14,828 nt of DNA from JAAFKA01 sp043748455 (GCA_043748455.1 JAYTNF010000133.1:1-14828); one strand, 5' to 3'; shown: positions 1 to 7,031, counted from the first letter of the stretch. Notes: generated from the sequence alone by a model not told the origin. Made by a program: numbers and translations.

Positions 1-559
1 TAGTTATGGTTTTGGGGCTGCTACTGCCTTTAAAATGTTTGTTGCGTATTTCACAACCGTTTTTATCATTGCCAAAATACAAGGCAAAATAAGGCTTTAA
101 TTGGCTGCTATCTGTTTTGTAATAACACTCTTGTACGTATTTGCGTGCAAGGTGTAAAGGAATATATCGGCTCTCCAAATAACTAACTAATGCCTTGTTT
201 TCCAATACTTTAACTTTTTCTATCTGTAAGTTGCTTATTTGTTCCTTTGCTTGTTCTATGGTGGTATTTTGCTTTACAAAAACAAAAGAATTGGGCTGCT
301 GCTGCTCTAAAATCTGTAAAGCTGTTTTGGTATCACACTTCTGAAACAACAGCACAAAATCTAAAACACTACCTCCCCTACCTATATTGTAACAATACCA
401 ATAATTTTTATGCTTACTCACCTGTAAGCTGCCTGTTTGCTGCTCATTCGCAAATGGTGATTTGTACCAATATTCATTCCCTTTCACTCTTTGGGGCTGC
501 ATACCTATACTACTGAAATAATCAATAATAGCTATTTGTTTGGCTTGCTCGCAATTCAT
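1..559 (-). CDS. CHC2/toprim-type DNA primase of a mobile element, N-terminal part (runs off left edge)
   Basis: About 186 residues are visible, read from the ATG at 557-559 to the window edge. The protein starts MNCEQAKQIAIIDYFSSIG, followed by a CHC2-like fold: YWYKSPF (residues 30-36), a TGSLQV strand (42-47), NYWYCYN (52-58) and GRGGSVLDFV (60-69). This is the pattern of primase zinc-binding domains, but only one of the usual zinc ligands, Cys56, is kept, so metal binding is doubtful. Similar cysteine-poor versions occur in Bacteroidota conjugative and mobilizable element primases, where a toprim catalytic domain follows; that part would lie outside this window. It probably makes primers for replication of the excised or transferred element. 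It lies downstream of the RepA-type helicase on the same strand, with the iteron cluster between them. The helicase-primase pairing supports the call. The exact subfamily is inferred. Confidence 0.8.
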   Translation of the reverse strand, partial: MNCEQAKQIAIIDYFSSIGMQPQRVKGNEYWYKSPFANEQQTGSLQVSKHKNYWYCYNIGRGGSVLDFVLLFQKCDTKTALQILEQQQPNSFVFVKQNTTIEQAKEQISNLQIEKVKVLENKALVSYLESRYIPLHLARKYVQECYYKTDSSQLKPYFALYFGNDKNGCEIRNKHFKGSSSPKTIT

Positions 560-661
560 AGGTTTATACGATTTATACGTGAAATAATAATTTTAATTTT
601 TTTCTTTTTGTAAAGCAAAAAATAAAGATTTCTATTTTTTGACCTTGTAAGATTTTATACA

Positions 662-688
662 CAAATGTAACTTTTTCATAAGTGCAAA
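662..688 (-). promoter_or_regulatory. possible promoter for the primase gene
   Basis: On the minus strand TACATTTG (669-662) fits the Bacteroidota -7 box TAnnTTTG. A TTTG (688-685) lies upstream, but the 15-nt gap is shorter than the usual 18-22. Two AAGTGCAA repeats (680 and 693) overlap the would-be -33 region, so a protein bound there could block transcription. The weak spacing keeps confidence low. Confidence 0.3.
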
Positions 689-865
689 TAATAAGTGCAA
701 CAGCAAGGGCGTATATTGTTTTTTGCACCTTTGCACTTAGCAAAAATAAAAGGTGCAAGTGCAAATATTTCCTTATATATATTTGCACTTGCACTTATAA
801 ATGTAAGTGCAAAAAGAAATAATGTAAGATTATTACATTATTATCACTTTTTTAACATTTGCACC
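680..865. repeat. iteron-like cluster, motif AAGTGCAAA/TTTGCACTT
   Basis: Ten copies of AAGTGCAA or its complement, exact or with one change, lie in 186 bp. In the AAGTGCAA sense they begin at 680, 693, 751 (GGTGCAA variant), 757 and 805. In the TTTGCACTT sense they begin at 721 (CC variant), 730, 782, 789 and 858 (CC variant). Both orientations occur, and some copies overlap. The cluster fills the non-coding space between the RepA-like helicase and the primase. Repeats of this density beside replication genes usually bind an initiator or a copy-control protein. A replication origin or an operator array are both possible. Confidence 0.75.
751..796. repeat. 17-bp inverted repeat inside the iteron cluster
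   Basis: The arm AGGTGCAAGTGCAAATA (751-767) matches the reverse complement of TATTTGCACTTGCACTT (780-796) at 16 of 17 positions, with a 12-nt AT-rich centre. Each arm holds two overlapping iteron copies. The AT-rich centre would be easy to melt, as expected in an origin, and single-stranded DNA from this site could fold into a hairpin usable as a single-strand initiation site. Confidence 0.75.
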
Positions 866-869
866 TATT

Positions 870-2009
870 TTAATTTTCTACTTTGTTAAGGCTGTAAAAT
901 CCTTTTTTGCCTTCTCCTTTATTGATTATTTTTAAATCCAACATTTCCTTAATTCTTGTTTTAGCCGTCCGTTCTTCGCATTCGTAATGCGACATAACGA
1001 TACTAACAAATTGCGTAAAATCTACTTCACTCCTACCCCCTGCCGTTGCTTGGTATGCTACCTCTTTTAAAAGTTCTATTTTCTCTAATTTTTCCTTGTC
1101 TTTTGCCTCTTTTGCCTCGTTACCTGTTAGGGTGCGAAAATTATTTATTTCATTGTCATAACGAAAATGCACCGTTTCAATATCGCCATCATAACGCATA
1201 TAACGACTTTCTATGCTATGTATGCCTGTTTGACTATCTTTTTTGATAGATACAGATGCACCGCATTTTCTATCGGCTTCACTGCCTAAATTTCCACGTA
1301 CTTTATCACTATTTGGGTTTAAATGTATGTATGCCAAAATAGGAATGTTATATGACAAGGCTTTACGCATTAATTCGTCTATCAAATCAAAACTTTCATC
1401 TGCTATATTAGGGTCTTTTACAAGGTCTGCTATTCCATCTAAAATGATAAAATGCAAGTCATCTTTAAAACTATCTATAATTGAAAAAACTTCGTCTTTT
1501 TTTTCTTTGCGTGAAATAGAACGAATATTAAGAATATGCAAATTATCAGGCTCTTTGTCAGTTCCTAAAATCCTACAAATACGTTTTCTTAATTTGTTGG
1601 TTTGACTGTAAGGTTGTTCAGTATCTATATAGATAATCTTTTTACCTTTGCAATAAGTAGATTTGATTTTTAGGCTATCTAATTCGCTGGGGATATTTTC
1701 CATTAAAGCTGTGGCAATTATAAAGGCTGCTATTGACGTTTTGCCTGCCTTTGGCTGCCCTGTTATAAATGAAATATCTCCGTTTACTGCTATTTTCCTA
1801 TCATTAATAAAAATAATAGGGGTTTCGTCTGCAATATCCGAATTATGAGAAACTCTATATTTGTCGTAATCTGCTAAAACAAGGCTCTTTTTTGCTTGTT
1901 TTTGTTCCTTTGCATCTGTCAAAGGTTGTGCTAATTCATTTGTGGTAATTTTACCAACATTGTTCAAATCAATTTTTGAATTTACTTGTTTTTCTACGGT
2001 ATTATTCAT
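870..2009 (-). CDS. RepA-type replicative helicase / AAA-family ATPase
   Basis: A 379-aa protein of the RecA-fold, hexameric RepA helicase group (like RepA of RSF1010). Walker A is GQPKAGKT at residues 84-91. The strand KKIIYIDTEQ (123-132) carries an acidic residue typical of this fold. Walker B is LHFIILD at 185-191, followed by GIADL. IHLNPNSDKVRGNLGSEADR further on resembles the sensor region of RepA/DnaB-like ATPases. The C-terminal third is helical and may be a winged helix-turn-helix (YECEERTAKTRIKEMLDLKIINKG). It would unwind element DNA from an origin and work with the neighbouring primase. It starts 156 nt beyond the 119-aa gene, and that gap holds a hairpin on the opposite strand. 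No truncation is seen. Confidence 0.85.
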   Translation of the reverse strand: MNNTVEKQVNSKIDLNNVGKITTNELAQPLTDAKEQKQAKKSLVLADYDKYRVSHNSDIADETPIIFINDRKIAVNGDISFITGQPKAGKTSIAAFIIATALMENIPSELDSLKIKSTYCKGKKIIYIDTEQPYSQTNKLRKRICRILGTDKEPDNLHILNIRSISRKEKKDEVFSIIDSFKDDLHFIILDGIADLVKDPNIADESFDLIDELMRKALSYNIPILAYIHLNPNSDKVRGNLGSEADRKCGASVSIKKDSQTGIHSIESRYMRYDGDIETVHFRYDNEINNFRTLTGNEAKEAKDKEKLEKIELLKEVAYQATAGGRSEVDFTQFVSIVMSHYECEERTAKTRIKEMLDLKIINKGEGKKGFYSLNKVEN

Positions 2010-2022
2010 ATATTTACCTATT

Positions 2023-2075
2023 AAAATTTGATTAATGATTAAATTTTATTTTGTCATAAAATATTGATTATCAAT
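2023..2075. repeat. AT-rich palindromes in the helicase leader
   Basis: Two short dyads lie upstream of the helicase start. AAAATTT (2023-2029) pairs with AAATTTT (2041-2047), and ATTGATTATCAAT (2063-2075) has 5-bp arms around TTA. The complement of the second, ATTGATAATCAAT, recurs at 8118-8130 beside the attachment site. They could be regulator binding sites, but such AT-rich dyads also arise by chance. Confidence 0.4.
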
Positions 2076-2125
2076 TATTTATGATTATTTAATTCCCCTT
2101 TAAAATAATTTAATGATGCAATCTT

Positions 2126-2162
2126 ACCTATCATTTACGCTAATAAATGATAGGTTTTTTTT
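2126..2162 (+). terminator. intrinsic terminator facing the plus strand
   Basis: A perfect 12-bp stem ACCTATCATTTA (2126-2137) / TAAATGATAGGT (2144-2155) with a 6-nt loop, followed by a run of eight T (2155-2162). Polarity is plus, against all genes here. No plus-strand gene ends before it. It may end an antisense RNA across the helicase leader, or insulate the operon from opposing transcription. Read on the minus strand it has an A-run before the stem and no T-run after it. Confidence 0.75.
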
Positions 2163-2165
2163 GTG

Positions 2166-2525
2166 CTAAATTTTACCTTTTTTATAAAAATCTGACAAGG
2201 CTTTTTTATCTTTTTCAGATGTTACAATAAAGTCTTTAATCATTCCTAAATTAGAGTTTCTAAGATTTTCAAAAATATTGTTATCATAATCAAACAAAAA
2301 TTCTTTGAATTTTTTTAGGTCTATTTCTCCTGTATAGTGGATAATTTGCCATAATAATTTAGCCACATATAAAGTTTTTTTTGCCTGTTCATCTCTGTAA
2401 ATAGTACGTTTTACAAGAGCATCAATAATTCGTTTTTCCCTTTCGGTTTCGGCTGCTGCAATTAATTTTTGAATGGGATTGCCCTGTTCAATTTCCTTAC
2501 AAATACTTTCAAATTCTTTTTCCAT
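2166..2525 (-). CDS. 119-aa protein of unknown function
   Basis: The protein reads MEKEFESICKEIEQGNPIQK at its start and is charged and mostly helical by eye, with no membrane segment or recognisable motif. An in-frame extension up to 2603 exists, but it lies inside the preceding gene. The ATG at 2525, 2 nt after the upstream stop, is the natural start and implies translational coupling with the membrane/zinc-finger gene. Its place between that gene and the RepA-like helicase suggests a replication accessory or regulatory role, but this rests on position only. I do not recognise the family. Confidence 0.65.
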   Translation of the reverse strand: MEKEFESICKEIEQGNPIQKLIAAAETEREKRIIDALVKRTIYRDEQAKKTLYVAKLLWQIIHYTGEIDLKKFKEFLFDYDNNIFENLRNSNLGMIKDFIVTSEKDKKALSDFYKKGKI

Positions 2526-2527
2526 GA

Positions 2528-3730
2528 TTATTTTGTTTTTGGTTTTGTGAATATTTTGCCTGTGCGAAGTTCCCATGCTGCAATCCTGCAATCCTCGCCA
2601 CAATATTTATGATTATGCACTTTGTAGGTAAAAATAGCTTTGCAGTGCAAACAAATACGATTACCATTGCCTAAAATGACTTTGTTATTAATAGCACTCG
2701 TCTTAACGTCATGCGTTAAGTCATTTTTGCTATTAATAGCACTTGTATTTAGGTCATGTGTTACATCATTTTCAATGTTTGGCTGCACATCAGCGACTGA
2801 CTTGCTTTTTAAATGTGTAAAATCATATCTAAAACCTATCTTGTTTTGCTGGTTTGGAATAGCATTTTTTTCACTATTTGCGTTTTCGTTTGGCACGTCT
2901 TGACTACCTATATTTTTATTTTCACTATCAACAATTTTGTTATCAATAGGAATAACAAGCAATTCAGTAGCTAAATTTTCAATAGCAACAAACTTTTTAA
3001 AACTCCACACATACAAGCTGCACAAAAGAAAAAGTATATCAAACAAGCCAAAACTAATTTTAAAGGTATTTGCGTTAGTTTCGTTCACGTCATGAACTTT
3101 GGCTAATTCACTATCTTTTTTGGCTTGTAAGGCAGTCAAATTGCCCTCTTTTTGGTGTAATAGCTTTTTTTCCTTACCAACTATATAAGTATTTCCTTTG
3201 TAGGTATTACGTTTTTGAATATCTGTAATTTCAGTTCTTAAAACTGCAATTTCTGCATCAAATTCAGATTTTACCACATTCACCTGTTCGTTATCAATAC
3301 CTAATTTACCACCACCTACAACACTTGCATAAATGCTACAAAGAGAAATAACTAAGGCAAAAGCAAGCAAAACATAGTTAGGTTTGGCAGGTAAGCTAAA
3401 CAAGCCTAATAAAGCCTTATTGAGTGTGATAAATTTCATTACCTCGATGATGATTAAAACCACACACACGCAAACAATTAAGGCATATTCATTCGTTATT
3501 TTGGCTGCGAATAAGTTCGCAAAGAATGAATAGCTACTAATTGCGGTTGCAATTTGTGCCAGAACAGCAAAGAATTTTGCACCGAAGTACAACTCTTTGT
3601 AAGTTTCATAATAGGTTTTTGGCTGCAACTGTGCTACAAATTCTAAGGTATTTGTAGTTTGTGCGAAGTCCGCAAAGTTGTTTTTTTTCTTTGCGAATAG
3701 GTTTTTAGCCAGATTTTTGTAGTTTTGCAT
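2528..3730 (-). CDS. membrane protein with coiled coil and C-terminal zinc finger
   Basis: A 400-aa protein from the ATG at 3730. A start 57 nt further out would place translation inside the intergenic hairpin and is less likely. By eye there are hydrophobic segments at about residues 52-74, 82-103 and 118-138, then a charged, probably coiled-coil stretch (about 146-212), then a fourth segment (225-244). A long hydrophilic region follows, containing a duplicated 15-residue unit (321-335 and 336-350, core THD..TSAIN). The C-terminus is a zinc-ribbon-like motif with Cys360, Cys363, Cys377 and Cys381 (CLHC...YCGEDCRIAAW). That motif resembles short zinc ribbons seen in other Bacteroidota proteins. 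Function is unknown; a membrane-anchored DNA- or protein-binding role in transfer or replication is possible. It sits between integrase A and the 119-aa gene, co-directional with both. Confidence 0.7.
   Translation of the reverse strand: MQNYKNLAKNLFAKKKNNFADFAQTTNTLEFVAQLQPKTYYETYKELYFGAKFFAVLAQIATAISSYSFFANLFAAKITNEYALIVCVCVVLIIIEVMKFITLNKALLGLFSLPAKPNYVLLAFALVISLCSIYASVVGGGKLGIDNEQVNVVKSEFDAEIAVLRTEITDIQKRNTYKGNTYIVGKEKKLLHQKEGNLTALQAKKDSELAKVHDVNETNANTFKISFGLFDILFLLCSLYVWSFKKFVAIENLATELLVIPIDNKIVDSENKNIGSQDVPNENANSEKNAIPNQQNKIGFRYDFTHLKSKSVADVQPNIENDVTHDLNTSAINSKNDLTHDVKTSAINNKVILGNGNRICLHCKAIFTYKVHNHKYCGEDCRIAAWELRTGKIFTKPKTK
2686..2775 (-). repeat. tandem 45-bp duplication inside the membrane/zinc-finger gene
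   Basis: Two adjacent 45-bp units (2686-2730 and 2731-2775) both begin TATTAATAGCACT and encode the duplicated 15-residue segment of the protein. About three quarters of positions agree. Being in frame, the duplication lengthens the linker before the zinc finger. Confidence 0.75.
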
Positions 3731-3769
3731 AAGGATATTAATTTTTAGACGGTTAATATTTTGAGTATT

Positions 3770-3803
3770 GCCTTTGTAGCACCACACTACAAAGGCTTTT
3801 TTT
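3770..3803 (+). terminator. intrinsic-terminator-like hairpin, plus polarity
   Basis: A perfect 10-bp stem GCCTTTGTAG (3770-3779) / CTACAAAGGC (3787-3796), a 7-nt loop, then seven T (3797-3803). It lies in the short gap after integrase A and before the membrane gene. The T-run is on the plus strand, opposite to both genes. It closely resembles the hairpin at 5114-5147. Confidence 0.65.
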
Positions 3804-3808
3804 GTGAA

Positions 3809-5095
3809 CTACAAGTAATTTTGTTTGAGTTTTAGGTGCAATTCCTTAGTAATCATTTCATTTTCTACCTCTGAATATAACTTTAACATTTTGGTAGAAG
3901 TCCAGCCCATCATGGCTGCTATTACGTTTTCGTTCACGCCTGCACGCAGCCAATTACTACAAGCTGTTTTGCGTGAAGTGTGCGTAGTAAGATGTTTTTT
4001 AATACCTAATATTTCTGCTATGATTTTTAAATAACGGTTATTGAGTTGGTTTTCAACACTGATATTTTGATTATCGGCTACGCTTGGCAGCTTGTAATTG
4101 TACTTTTTGAGTATCTCTAAGGCTTTTGTAGGAATAGGCATTTCGGCATAAACCTTAGATTTGTTGCGTTGCATAGAAAACCACCGAGTTCCGTCATCTT
4201 TCAAATAGGTATGTGTTTCAAAATCAAAACATATTCTATCAATACAAGCAAGTCCCAAACACGAAGCAAACACAAAAATATCACGCACCTGTACCAATTT
4301 GTTATCTGTAAAAACTGCCTTTTCTAACAATTCCTGTTCTAAAATAGTCAAGTAAATAACCTTATTTTGTACAGTTTTTCTACTAAACTTATAATATTGT
4401 AAGGGGTTTTTGTCTGCATATTCGTACAAAACCGCATAATTTAGCACTGCATTGATTAACTGAATATGTCGTTTAAGATGTGCAATGCCACAAGCCTTTA
4501 AATTGTGTCTAAACCACAATTCCATTTCATCAATAATTTTTGGTTTAAACTCCTCACAAGCCAAATCTTTGTAGTTGTTTTGTTCCAAAAACCTAATTAC
4601 ATTACTTTTAATAATGTGTAATGTTTTTTGACTTCCCTTAGCTAAATTATGTTTTTCTATCCTGTAAGGCACATATTTATTAAACAAGTCTATAAATGAA
4701 AAATATTTTTCCTCCTTATGAAACACTTTTTTCAGACTTTCAGCAGTAAATTTTTGTCCTTTGGTACGCAAAATAGTAGCCTGCATTTTGATTTCAGCTT
4801 CAATATTATTGAGCAATAACTGTTCTTGGCAATGTCTATCTACCATGCAGCTTAAAGCATTGTGCCATTCCGTTTTTTCTAACTTTATTCTGGCACTCAA
4901 AGGGGATTTTGTCCGCAGACTATCTACCGAAATATGAAAGTAGATATGCCCATAATTGCTATTTGTTTCGTTAGTACGCATAAAAAACTGTACTTCAACC
5001 AAATTTATAGACATTTTAAACCTACTTTGTTGCACAATGTCCGTTGATTTCTTACCTTTACCCTGTTCTAATTTTTGATTTCCCATAAGAGTCAT
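3809..5095 (-). CDS. tyrosine recombinase / site-specific integrase A (IntDOT-like)
   Basis: A 428-aa integrase from the outermost ATG. Starting at Met28 (5014) would give 401 aa, closer to the family norm, and is a real alternative. The order is an arm-binding domain (NLVEVQFFMRTNETNSNYG), a SAM-like core-binding domain (about 145-260) and a catalytic domain. Catalytic candidates are Lys312 in RNKSK, His372 and Arg375 in HTSR, Trp398 in GW and nucleophile Tyr407. Where the first arginine is expected, the sequence is GLACID, with Ala283. The same arginine is absent in IntDOT of CTnDOT, so this need not mean inactivity. It would catalyse integration or excision, possibly of this element. It lies in the same block as integrase B. 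Confidence 0.88.
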   Translation of the reverse strand: MTLMGNQKLEQGKGKKSTDIVQQSRFKMSINLVEVQFFMRTNETNSNYGHIYFHISVDSLRTKSPLSARIKLEKTEWHNALSCMVDRHCQEQLLLNNIEAEIKMQATILRTKGQKFTAESLKKVFHKEEKYFSFIDLFNKYVPYRIEKHNLAKGSQKTLHIIKSNVIRFLEQNNYKDLACEEFKPKIIDEMELWFRHNLKACGIAHLKRHIQLINAVLNYAVLYEYADKNPLQYYKFSRKTVQNKVIYLTILEQELLEKAVFTDNKLVQVRDIFVFASCLGLACIDRICFDFETHTYLKDDGTRWFSMQRNKSKVYAEMPIPTKALEILKKYNYKLPSVADNQNISVENQLNNRYLKIIAEILGIKKHLTTHTSRKTACSNWLRAGVNENVIAAMMGWTSTKMLKLYSEVENEMITKELHLKLKQNYL

Positions 5096-5113
5096 TAGTT
5101 AAAATGTTTGTAT

Positions 5114-5147
5114 GCCTTTGCGAGCTTGTACTTGCAAAGGCTTTTTT
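5114..5147 (+). terminator. intrinsic-terminator-like hairpin upstream of integrase A, plus polarity
   Basis: An 11-bp stem GCCTTTGCGAG (5114-5124) / CTTGCAAAGGC (5131-5141), a 6-nt loop, then six T (5142-5147). The single non-Watson-Crick pair is G-U in plus-strand RNA but C-A in minus-strand RNA, so the plus-strand transcript folds better. Together with the T-run this points to function against the direction of the integrase gene. Confidence 0.65.
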
Positions 5148-5171
5148 ATGTTCACTTTTGTTTACAGTTGC

Positions 5172-5303
5172 TTACTTTTGTTGCGGACTTAGTGGCTGCT
5201 GCTCTTTGTCAGGTCTTCCACTTGGTCGCAATTCTCTTTGTCGTTTAAAGTCCTCATATTCTTGTTCGGTGAATGGACTTTTAGGCTTTTTTGGCTTTTT
5301 CAT
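5172..5303 (-). CDS. 43-aa basic small protein between the integrases
   Basis: The ORF reads MKKPKKPKSPFTEQEYEDFK then RQRELRPSGRP and ends PLSPQQK. It is rich in Lys, Pro and Arg at its start. It begins inside the end of the 48-aa ORF (23-nt overlap, different frame), which is typical of coupled genes. It may be a small DNA-binding or excision accessory protein (directionality factors are often this small and basic), but no motif proves it. Confidence 0.45.
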   Translation of the reverse strand: MKKPKKPKSPFTEQEYEDFKRQRELRPSGRPDKEQQPLSPQQK

Positions 5304-5427
5304 GCTTATTTTGGTTAAAAAGGTTAATTTCTTTGCTGATGTTTGGGGACTGTTTCCAATGTTTCAGACTTGGGCGGATTTCCCACCACGCTATACGTTC
5401 TAATGCCTGTTGCTTGCTTTGTTTCAT
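5281..5427 (-). CDS. 48-aa small protein directly after integrase B
   Basis: The ORF reads MKQSKQQALERIAWWEIRPS and ends NKHEKAKKA. It starts 4 nt after the integrase B stop and overlaps the next small ORF by 23 nt, so the spacing looks like a coupled operon. It is basic with a tryptophan pair and no recognised domain. An integrase accessory or excision factor is a guess from position. Tight packing and an ATG start are the evidence that it is real. Confidence 0.45.
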   Translation of the reverse strand: MKQSKQQALERIAWWEIRPSLKHWKQSPNISKEINLFNQNKHEKAKKA

Positions 5428-5431
5428 AGAA

Positions 5432-6676
5432 TTAGAGTTGTAAGGCTAATTGCTTGTTATAAAAATCCTTTGTTTGCTCGGCAATATATTTTGGCAATAC
5501 CTTAGCATAAATTTTTTCAGTTTCTCTAATACTTGCGTGTCCTAACATACTACTTACAACCTCCATATTTATGCCCTCATTAAGCCACATATAACCCGCT
5601 GTACGTCTTGCAACATGACTTGAAAGTGATTTTTCTATGTTTGCAAGTGCCGATATTTCCTTTAAATATTTGTTATATTTACCTAAATTAAGTACCGTAT
5701 TTTTCATATTATTAGCATATTTTTTCAATATTTCCTCTGCCTTTGGAAACAATGGCAATAAAGTTGTTACGCCTGTTTTCTCTCTTGCTATGCGGATATA
5801 AACCTTATTTTCTATCATAACAATATGATTTTCATAGTTAAATGCTTGCGTATCTCCATAAGTTAGCCCTGTATGCACCTGAAAAAGAAATAAATCTAAG
5901 GCTCTTTGCAGCGTAGGGGATACTGTTTTTAGTGCCTGTAATTTCTCTACTTCCACACTTTCTAAAAATATTTGATTTTCTGCCTTAGCTCTTTCAATTT
6001 TGTAATATTGCAAAGGGTCTTTCTCTATAATCTCTCGTTCTACTGCCCATTTAAAAACCTGTTTTAACATTCTCAAACTGCGTGAAATATAATTTTTGTT
6101 GTTAAACCTGTTGTAATAGTTTTTTGTAGTAGAGAAATGCAACACAAACCTATCGGCTGCTGCTTTGTCAAAATCTATCATAGACATCGCCTCGCCATGA
6201 CATACATTTTTAAGATAATTAGAAAAAGTTATCCTAAAACTTTCATAGCGTTTTAGTGTACTTTTCTCTATTTTACCTGCGGTTTGCAACAATTCTTTTT
6301 CGTCTATAAATTGATGATAGCCCTCCAAGACTGTAATTAATGGCTTGTCTTTGGAGGTATAAGCCTGACGAATATCATGAGCTGTAAAAGGCTGATTAGT
6401 TCGCACAAAATCGGAGTGCAACAAGTTTATATCTGTGCAAATTTGTTGTAATCTGCTATTCATATACTCATATTGCTTGCCTGTAATGCTTTGTTCGGCA
6501 CTATTCCAATTTTTGGCTAATACCTTAATAGCTAATGAAAAATCATTTGCCTGTGTATTATTATAAGCTATGCGACCATAAAGTAGCACCAACTTTTTAC
6601 TTTCTGTACTCTTGCGAGCAATGACCGTAAAACTAAACTTGCGTAGTTTTAGGTCTGGAACTTCTGGTTTTTTCAT
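5432..6676 (-). CDS. tyrosine recombinase / site-specific integrase B (IntDOT-like)
   Basis: A 414-aa integrase. The N-terminal arm-binding region (KFSFTVIARKSTESKKLVLLYGRI) is followed by a SAM-like core-binding domain (about residues 130-235) and the catalytic domain. Catalytic candidates are Lys300 in REKTG, His354 and Arg357 in HVARR, His380 in LGHAS and nucleophile Tyr390. The position of the first catalytic arginine reads GLTYGD, with Thr272 instead. The protein is clearly different from integrase A, so the pair is not a recent duplication. It is preceded by the small HTH gene and followed at 4 nt by the 48-aa ORF. The likely role is excision or integration of the element, possibly with a division of labour between the two enzymes. 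Confidence 0.9.
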   Translation of the reverse strand: MKKPEVPDLKLRKFSFTVIARKSTESKKLVLLYGRIAYNNTQANDFSLAIKVLAKNWNSAEQSITGKQYEYMNSRLQQICTDINLLHSDFVRTNQPFTAHDIRQAYTSKDKPLITVLEGYHQFIDEKELLQTAGKIEKSTLKRYESFRITFSNYLKNVCHGEAMSMIDFDKAAADRFVLHFSTTKNYYNRFNNKNYISRSLRMLKQVFKWAVEREIIEKDPLQYYKIERAKAENQIFLESVEVEKLQALKTVSPTLQRALDLFLFQVHTGLTYGDTQAFNYENHIVMIENKVYIRIAREKTGVTTLLPLFPKAEEILKKYANNMKNTVLNLGKYNKYLKEISALANIEKSLSSHVARRTAGYMWLNEGINMEVVSSMLGHASIRETEKIYAKVLPKYIAEQTKDFYNKQLALQL

Positions 6677-6752
6677 AATGATAAATGATTGTTTGAAAGT
6701 TATTTGTTTGTTGTTTGTTAGTACATTAAAAATTGCAATGAATAATTTTAGA

Positions 6753-6959
6753 CTAATAAAGGTTTATTAAGTCTTTGGGTGCTACATTCAAAACTTTGGC
6801 AATCCGTTCTATCTCATCGAGATTAGGTTGCACTTCGTTACGAATTATTTGCCAAAATCTTTTTTGATTTATTGCAATTTCCTCATAAAACTCCCTTTGT
6901 GGTTTAAATGGAAAATTAGGCTTTGCAATGCTGTTTATTACTTTTTCTATGTTATTCAT
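6753..6959 (-). CDS. 68-aa helix-turn-helix protein (Cro-like)
   Basis: The protein starts MNNIEKVINSIAKPNFPFKP. Residues about 22-66 form an XRE-type HTH (REFYEEIAINQKRFWQII, then LDEIERIAKVLNVAPKDLINL). An in-frame ATG at 7010 lies upstream of the promoter's -7 box at 6982-6989, so it cannot be used from that promoter; the ATG at 6959 is the start. It is first in the long minus-strand block and divergent from the 205-aa XRE regulator, the layout of a Cro/CI pair. It probably binds the repeats at 7032-7094 and controls the block, though this is inferred. Confidence 0.72.
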   Translation of the reverse strand: MNNIEKVINSIAKPNFPFKPQREFYEEIAINQKRFWQIIRNEVQPNLDEIERIAKVLNVAPKDLINLY

Positions 6960-6981
6960 TTTGTTTTTACGTTTAACAATA

Positions 6982-7011
6982 CAAATATAATGATAAAAGT
7001 TATAAAACAAA
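6982..7011 (-). promoter_or_regulatory. Bacteroidota promoter for the minus-strand block
   Basis: On the minus strand TTTG (7011-7008), 18 nt, then TATATTTG (6989-6982), an exact TAnnTTTG box. Transcription should start near 6975, giving a leader of roughly 15 nt before the ATG at 6959. Confidence 0.75.
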
Positions 7012-7031
7012 AAATATTACAGATTTTTTAA

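Noticed and set aside
573..794. Minus-strand 73-aa reading frame across the iterons
   Set aside because: It is made largely of iteron sequence and AT-rich spacer, with no protein-like composition, and lies in the primase promoter region.
1243..1605. Plus-strand 120-aa reading frame
   Set aside because: It is entirely opposite the helicase gene, which has clear Walker motifs in its own frame.
5104..5403. Plus-strand 99-aa frame rich in Cys, Leu and Phe
   Set aside because: It runs across a hairpin and opposite the two small minus-strand ORFs; its composition is the complement of Lys/Gln codons. The minus frames fit the operon spacing better.
6750..6774. Hairpin AGACTAATAAA/TTTATTAAGTCT at the end of the 68-aa gene as a terminator
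   Set aside because: It needs a bulge, most of it lies within the coding end and no T-run follows on the minus strand.
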